64,000 nt of DNA from Deltaproteobacteria bacterium (lineage in GTDB: Bacteria; Myxococcota_A; UBA9160; UBA6930). Position 1 is the first letter of the stretch, and every line of letters begins with the position of its first letter. The notes beneath the pieces are model-generated. The model had not been told where the DNA came from, did not search any database, and saw only the letters and a list, made by a program, of their open reading frames with translations. A program made the translations under genes and the position numbers. The stretch is from positions 124,001 through 188,000 of the forward strand of contig VGRF01000003.1 in the NCBI GenBank assembly GCA_016875395.1. Reading direction: 5' to 3'. Below, piece by piece: positions 59,813 to 64,000 of this stretch.

Positions 59813-61128
59813 TCGGGCGCAGGCAGTTGTTACGGAACGCGGCGGGCGCCGCGGCTCTCGCAGCGGCGAGCGGCAGCCTAGTGCAGCGCGCATTCGCCGC
59901 GACCGCGCCGCCCGAGTGGTCGAACTGGTCGGGCTCGGTGCGCTTCACGCCCGCAGAGAAGGTCGCGCCCACGAGCGTCGCCGAGGTGCAAGCCGCGGTC
60001 GCGCGCGCGGCGAAGGCGGGCCGCGGCGTACGCGCGATCGGCAGCGGGCACAGCTTCACCCCGCTGTGCGAGACGCAGGGCCTGCAGCTCGTGACGAGCC
60101 GCCTGCGCGGCGTCGAGTCCGTCGACACGGCGCGGCGCGAAGCGTGGCTGCTCGGCGGCAGCAAGCTCTACCAAGTGGGCGAGCCGCTGCGGAAGGCCGG
60201 ACTCGCGCTCTCGACCATGCCCGACATCGACCGCCAGGCCCTCGCGGGCTCGATCGCGACGGGCACCCACGGCACGGGCCGCACGATCGGCAGCCTCTCG
60301 TCGTACGTGACGGGTGTGCGCCTCGTGCTCGCGAGCGGCGACACGCTCGAGGCGACGCCTGACAAGCACCCCGAGATTTTCCGCGCGGCGCAAGTCTCGC
60401 TCGGCGCGCTCGGCGTGATCACGCACGTTCGCCTCGCGCTCGAGCCCGCGTTCCGCCTGCGCGAGCGCAACTGGACCGCGCCGTTCGAGGCGTGCATGGC
60501 GCAACTCGAGTCGCACGTCGCGCAGAACCGCCACTTCGAGTTCTTCTGGTTCCCCGACCCGAACGCCTTCGTGCCCGCGAAGCTGCCCAAGGATCTGTGC
60601 GGCATGAAGTCGCTGAATCCGACGAAGGAGCCGCGCGACTTCGAGCGCTGGGACGACGCGGCGCAGACGCGCGGCGAGCGCGTCGGCTGGAGCGACACGA
60701 TCTACGCCTCGCCGCGCGACACCGCGTTCAACGAGATCGAATTCGCGATTCCTGCCGAGCGCGGCCCCGACTGCGTGCGCGAGTTGCGCCAGCTGATGCT
60801 CACGAAGCACAAGGACGCGCTCTGGCCGCTCGAGTACCGCACCGTGAAGCCCGACGAGGCGCTGCTCTCGCCCGACTGCGGTCGCGCAACCGTGACCATC
60901 TCGGCGCACCAGGCGGCCGAGCGCCCCTACCGCCCCTACTTCGACGACGTGGAAGCGATCTTTCGGAACCACGGCGGCCGCCCGCACTGGGGCAAGATCC
61001 ACAAGCTCGGCGCAAAGGAGCTCGCGCCGCTCTACCCGAAGTGGGACGCGTTCCAGCGCGTGCGCAAGGAGCTGGACCCGAAGGGCGTGTTCCTGAATGC
61101 GTTCTTGCGCAAGGTGTTAGTGGCGTAG
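59809..61128 (+). CDS. D-arabinono-1,4-lactone/L-gulonolactone oxidase-like FAD enzyme with Tat leader
   Basis: A 439-residue vanillyl-alcohol-oxidase-fold flavoprotein. The leader IGRRQLLRNAAGAAALAAAS shows twin arginines. The FAD PP-loop is RAIGSGHSFTPLCETQGLQL, the FAD domain continues with IATGTHGTGRTIGSLSSYVT, and the C-terminal ALO domain has the active-site HWGK (RPHWGKIHKLG). Enzymes of this class oxidise aldonolactones or sugar alcohols. Export and the neighbouring c-type cytochrome suggest a periplasmic dehydrogenase and not an O2-dependent oxidase; that is inferred. GTG start overlapping the preceding TGA. Confidence 0.9.
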   Translation: MIGRRQLLRNAAGAAALAAASGSLVQRAFAATAPPEWSNWSGSVRFTPAEKVAPTSVAEVQAAVARAAKAGRGVRAIGSGHSFTPLCETQGLQLVTSRLRGVESVDTARREAWLLGGSKLYQVGEPLRKAGLALSTMPDIDRQALAGSIATGTHGTGRTIGSLSSYVTGVRLVLASGDTLEATPDKHPEIFRAAQVSLGALGVITHVRLALEPAFRLRERNWTAPFEACMAQLESHVAQNRHFEFFWFPDPNAFVPAKLPKDLCGMKSLNPTKEPRDFERWDDAAQTRGERVGWSDTIYASPRDTAFNEIEFAIPAERGPDCVRELRQLMLTKHKDALWPLEYRTVKPDEALLSPDCGRATVTISAHQAAERPYRPYFDDVEAIFRNHGGRPHWGKIHKLGAKELAPLYPKWDAFQRVRKELDPKGVFLNAFLRKVLVA

Positions 61129-61144
61129 CGGCGGAGGAGTCGCG

Positions 61145-61660
61145 ATGAACTGGGACGCGATCGGCGCGGTCAGCGAGGCGCTCGGCGCGCTCGCGGTGTT
61201 CGTGACGCTCGTCTACCTCGCGCAGCAAGTCCGCCACGCGCGCGACTCGGTGGCACGCGCCACGGGGCAGAGGCGGCTGCAGGCCGCTTCGGAGCTGTCG
61301 CGCTGGATGGCGTCGGACGCGGAGGCGCGAAGGGTCACCCTGAAGGCGAACGCTGCGCTCGGGTCTCCGACGGGACCGCTAGCCGCTGCGATGGCTGCGA
61401 ACGCGGGACTGACCCCAGACGAAGTTCAGTTGATGATGTACGTGCAGCTCGCGTGGTGGCACTACCGCGTCGATGCGATCGAGAACATTCAGGATCTCCC
61501 TCCCGCCCAGCGCGAGGATTTCGACAAGGTGCTGCGCCTTCAATATGCGGGCGGCAACCCCGTCGCAACGCTTTGGTACGAGAGCGTGAAGCACACCCTT
61601 CACGCCGGCGCCGTGCGCTACGTCGACGCCGTGATCCGCAGCCCGGAGCCACGCCCATGA
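61145..61660 (+). CDS. small membrane-anchored hypothetical protein
   Basis: A 171-residue protein. A single N-terminal helix (IGAVSEALGALAVFVTLVYL) is followed by a helical cytosolic or periplasmic part with AQQVRHARDSVARATGQRRL and LTPDEVQLMMYVQLAWWHYR. This matches a widespread family of small uncharacterised proteins with one membrane anchor. The ATG has a GGAGG site. The stop overlaps the start of the PhyH gene (ATGA), and 16 bases separate it from the lactone oxidase, so it is part of the same operon. Function unknown. Confidence 0.75.
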   Translation: MNWDAIGAVSEALGALAVFVTLVYLAQQVRHARDSVARATGQRRLQAASELSRWMASDAEARRVTLKANAALGSPTGPLAAAMAANAGLTPDEVQLMMYVQLAWWHYRVDAIENIQDLPPAQREDFDKVLRLQYAGGNPVATLWYESVKHTLHAGAVRYVDAVIRSPEPRP

Positions 61661-62622
61661 CCACGCGACCCACCACCACCCGCGACCTCGCGCGCGCGAA
61701 GCACGACCTCGACCAGCACGGCTACTGCCTCGTCGCGGACGCGCTCCCGCGCGAGCAGCTCGAGTTGGTACGGGCGCGGCTCGTCGAGCAGGCGGATGCG
61801 GAGCAGCGCGCGGGCATCGCGTACCGCGACGGCGGGCGCGGGCAGCAGATCGTCGACGACTTCGGGCGGCTGCGCGCGGACGCGTTCAGCGAGGCGAGCG
61901 GCGGCGTGAACCAGCGCGTTTGGATGCTCGCGAACAAGGGGCGCTGCTTCCGCGAGCTGATCGGGCATCCCCTCGTGGACGAGCTCGTCGGCCACGTGCT
62001 CGGCGAGCGCTTCATCCTCTCGCAGATGTCGGCCAACATCGCGCGAACGGGCGGCGTGCGAATGGGCCTTCACACCGATCAGTGGTGGATGCCGCAGCCC
62101 GTGCGGCCGGGGAAGCCGGCGGTGAAGCCGGGCGACGTGACGCGCGCGGCGGCGCAGGAATTCGTCAAGCCCGACCTCGCGCTCGGCATCGCGCCCGCCG
62201 TCGTGGCGAACACGATGTGGATGCTGTCGGACTTCACCGCCGAGAACGGCGCCACCGAAGTCGTGCCGGGCTCGCACATGAGCGGTGCGCATCCGCCGCA
62301 AGGCGATCAATCGGGTTGCGGCATCGTGCAGGCCGAAGGCCCGGCGGGCACGCTGATGGTGTTCGATGGCCGCCTCTGGCACGGCACCGGCGCCTGCACT
62401 GCGAACGACGCGCGGCTCGGGCTGCTCGTGACGTTCTGCGGTCCGCAGTTCCGCCCGCAGGAGAATCAGACCCTCGGCATCGACCCCGCGCTGTGGGGCG
62501 AGCTCGACGCGAAGCTGAAGTTCCGGCTCGGCTTCGCGCCGTGGAACGCGTACGGCCGCGTCGAGAGCCCGGCGGCGGCGGAGGTGCACCCGCTCGCGGA
62601 GCGCGTGGGGGAGATGCGCTAG
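61657..62622 (+). CDS. phytanoyl-CoA dioxygenase (PhyH) family protein
   Basis: A 321-residue Fe(II)/2-oxoglutarate oxygenase. The iron ligands are H139 and D141 in GLHTDQWWMP and the distal H242 in RLWHGTGACTAND; the Arg near RLGLLVT would bind 2-oxoglutarate. MSANIARTGGVRM and ENGATEVVPGSHMSG are typical of the family. It hydroxylates an unactivated carbon of a small or CoA-bound substrate. As last gene of the cytochrome/PLP enzyme/lactone oxidase operon its substrate may be related, yet it has no export signal and acts in the cytoplasm. Confidence 0.9.
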   Translation: MTTRPTTTRDLARAKHDLDQHGYCLVADALPREQLELVRARLVEQADAEQRAGIAYRDGGRGQQIVDDFGRLRADAFSEASGGVNQRVWMLANKGRCFRELIGHPLVDELVGHVLGERFILSQMSANIARTGGVRMGLHTDQWWMPQPVRPGKPAVKPGDVTRAAAQEFVKPDLALGIAPAVVANTMWMLSDFTAENGATEVVPGSHMSGAHPPQGDQSGCGIVQAEGPAGTLMVFDGRLWHGTGACTANDARLGLLVTFCGPQFRPQENQTLGIDPALWGELDAKLKFRLGFAPWNAYGRVESPAAAEVHPLAERVGEMR

Positions 62623-62699
62623 CGAGCGCAGCGCGCAGCCAGGCGGCGCCTTCGCAGCCGAGCGAAGTCGAATGCGGAGGCGCAGTTGTTACGGGCGCT

Positions 62700-63887
62700 T
62701 CAGCCCCGCCCCTTCGGCGGCAGCTCCCACACCGCGCGCCCGTAGCTCTCCGCCGCTTCCTCCCACACCAGCGACACGTGCGTGACACCGACGTCGATGT
62801 CGCGCTTGAAACGCTGGATCGGGTTGTCGAGGTAGACGGATGTCGCGCCGCTCATCAGCGAGAGATCGCTCGCGACCTTGCCCACGACGCGCGCGACCCA
62901 GGCGGCGTCGCGCTGCGAGGCGAGCCCGTCGACCGGCGTCGGCGCGGCGCCCACTGCCGCCCACTTCTCGAGCTCCGCCAATCGGTGGCGCATCACGAGG
63001 TGCGCCGCGTGGATGTCGCTGAGCGCTTGCGTCAGCTTGATCTGATTCGCCACGCGCTCGACCTGCTTCTCGCCTGTGAAGAGCGCCTTCTTGCCGACGA
63101 GCGTGCGCCGCACGCAATCGGCCATGCCCTGCGCCATCCCGACGAGCGCCGCGGGGATGCCCCACACCGCCGGCCACGTGAACGGCAGCCGCGCCATCGG
63201 CGTGCCGTGCGCCTTGCCGCCCGGTGTCCTCCCGAGCGCGAGATCGAGAATCCCGAGCACGCGGTGCTCGGGCACGAACACGTCGTCGAGCACGAGGTCT
63301 TTCGAGCCGGTGCCGCACAGCCCCGAGACGAACCAGTCGTCGAGGATGGTCACGTCCGCGCGCGGGACCAGCATCCAGTCCATCAGCGTCGGGCTGGGCT
63401 TCATGATGATGAACCAACTCGCGAAGTCGCAGCCGCTCGAAAACTTCCAGCGACCCGAGAGGCGCCAGCCTCCGTCGACGCGCGTGGCCTCGCTGCGCGG
63501 CGCGAAGGAGACGGTCGAGCAGATCTGATCGTCGCCCGTGGCCCAGTACTCCTGCTGCGCGCGCAGCGGGAAGAGGCCGAGCTGGTAGTTGTGGACGACG
63601 AACAGGTTCGCGATCCAGCCGCTCGATCCGCAGCCGGTGGCGATCGTGCGGATGCACTCGGCCGCGGTGTCGAGACCGAGCTCGTAGCCGCCGAAGCGCT
63701 TCGGCTGCAGGATCTTGTGGAAGCCGGCGCTGCGGAGCTCGGCCACGGTGTCGTCGGGCAAGCGCCGATTCGCCTCCGCGGCGGTGCTGCGCTCGCGTAG
63801 CCGCGGCACGAGCGCTTCCGCACGGGCGATCAGCTCCTCGCGCGTCGGAGTCTTCGCGGTCTCAGGGGCAACGGCGTGGGCACTCAT
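62700..63887 (-). CDS. acyl-CoA-dehydrogenase-fold flavin monooxygenase (HsaA/HpaB-type oxygenase component)
   Basis: A 395-residue protein of the acyl-CoA-dehydrogenase fold. The start ARAEALVPRLRERSTAAEAN followed by LPDDTVAELRSAGFHKILQP and GYELGLDTAAECIRTIATGC with GSSGWIA is characteristic of two-component FMNH2-dependent monooxygenases such as HsaA, a steroid-ring hydroxylase. WKFSSGCDFASWFIIM lies in the middle. It needs a flavin reductase, not encoded here. A CTGGAGGG site marks the ATG. The stop of the upstream Rieske gene lies 17 bases before it, so both may form one oxygenation operon. Confidence 0.9.
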   Translation of the reverse strand: MSAHAVAPETAKTPTREELIARAEALVPRLRERSTAAEANRRLPDDTVAELRSAGFHKILQPKRFGGYELGLDTAAECIRTIATGCGSSGWIANLFVVHNYQLGLFPLRAQQEYWATGDDQICSTVSFAPRSEATRVDGGWRLSGRWKFSSGCDFASWFIIMKPSPTLMDWMLVPRADVTILDDWFVSGLCGTGSKDLVLDDVFVPEHRVLGILDLALGRTPGGKAHGTPMARLPFTWPAVWGIPAALVGMAQGMADCVRRTLVGKKALFTGEKQVERVANQIKLTQALSDIHAAHLVMRHRLAELEKWAAVGAAPTPVDGLASQRDAAWVARVVGKVASDLSLMSGATSVYLDNPIQRFKRDIDVGVTHVSLVWEEAAESYGRAVWELPPKGRG

Positions 63888-63904
63888 CCGATCCCTCCAG
63901 CGGC

Positions 63905-64000
63905 TCACGGCTTCGAGATCCACTTCTCCAGCAGCTCGTGGAAGTGCCGCGGCTTGGTCTCACCGTAGTCCGCCAGGATCACGTAGGGGTTCTTCATCGT
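63905..64000 (-). CDS. Rieske oxygenase alpha subunit, C-terminal end only (partial)
   Basis: The reverse strand reads openly from the window edge to a TGA. The visible 31 residues end in YGETKPRHFHELLEKWISKP. This closely resembles the last residues of the Rieske oxygenase at 52.8-54.3 kb (YNETKLRHFHKLLEEWIARP), so a related oxygenase is very likely. The Rieske and iron sites lie outside the window. It is followed after 17 bases by the HsaA-like gene. Confidence 0.7.
   Translation of the reverse strand, partial: TMKNPYVILADYGETKPRHFHELLEKWISKP

Noticed and set aside
1-64000. tRNA, rRNA, CRISPR array, insertion sequence or prophage
   Set aside because: Looked for cloverleaf-like runs, regularly spaced repeats and transposase or integrase motifs on both strands and saw none.

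Overview
The window is very G+C-rich DNA (roughly 70% by eye) from a Gram-negative bacterium. TonB-dependent outer-membrane receptors, several lipoproteins, Tat-type leaders and a wealth of O2-dependent enzymes point to an aerobic, catabolically versatile, probably uncultivated organism. I cannot place it taxonomically; a proteobacterial or myxococcal-type lineage would fit. Genes are densely packed, often with 1-4 base stop/start overlaps. No rRNA, tRNA, CRISPR array, insertion sequence or prophage was seen. No stretch longer than 300 bases lacks a gene.

Layout. 1-4.1 kb: a YcaQ-like winged-helix protein and a CBM9-like protein, divergent from a NahK-like sugar kinase, an EamA transporter, a DUF1428 protein and a PPOX-like protein. 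4.2-10.2 kb: a tight minus-strand operon with acyl-CoA synthetase, two half-size hotdog hydratases, thiolase, DUF35 and Rieske oxygenase. This resembles the hydratase/retro-aldolase modules of sterol side-chain degradation. 10.3-18.6 kb: two TonB receptors interleaved with two luciferase-like monooxygenases and an alpha/beta hydrolase. 19.9-22.3 kb: a pair of acyl-CoA dehydrogenases. 22.3-27.4 kb: envelope lipoproteins beside an ECF sigma factor and a broken Ser/Thr kinase. 27.4-33.4 kb: GPH-type transporter, diguanylate cyclase, PPOX protein, a CMD/AhpD-like gene with an in-frame TGA, VOC, cupin and SDR genes. 33.5-40.7 kb: Baeyer-Villiger-type monooxygenase, amidohydrolase, double CoA-transferase and a second DUF35/thiolase pair. 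40.8-57.6 kb: TPR lipoprotein with an amber codon, hybrid histidine kinase, two more flavin monooxygenases, VOC, LLM, NIPSNAP, Rieske, SDR and an N-terminally truncated phoX. 58.2-62.6 kb: a plus-strand operon with a c-type cytochrome, a Tat-type PLP enzyme, a Tat-type lactone oxidase, a small membrane protein and a PhyH dioxygenase. 62.7-64 kb: an HsaA/HpaH-like flavin oxygenase and the end of another Rieske gene.

Together these genes look like an accessory catabolic region for hydrophobic alicyclic or aromatic compounds such as steroids or terpenoids: uptake by TonB receptors, ring and chain oxygenation, CoA activation, dehydrogenation, hydration and retro-aldol cleavage. The substrate is inference.

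The most unusual signals are: (i) a CMD/AhpD-like gene in which TGA replaces the second cysteine of the CxxC motif and is followed by a SECIS-like hairpin, a candidate selenoprotein; (ii) strongly over-represented TAA-centred words (CCTAACAAG, CCGTAACAAC, CCTGATAA) on both strands and in all codon phases; (iii) two intergenic clusters of an inverted repeat built on GGGGACGTACGTGCAC; (iv) three or four genes showing decay.
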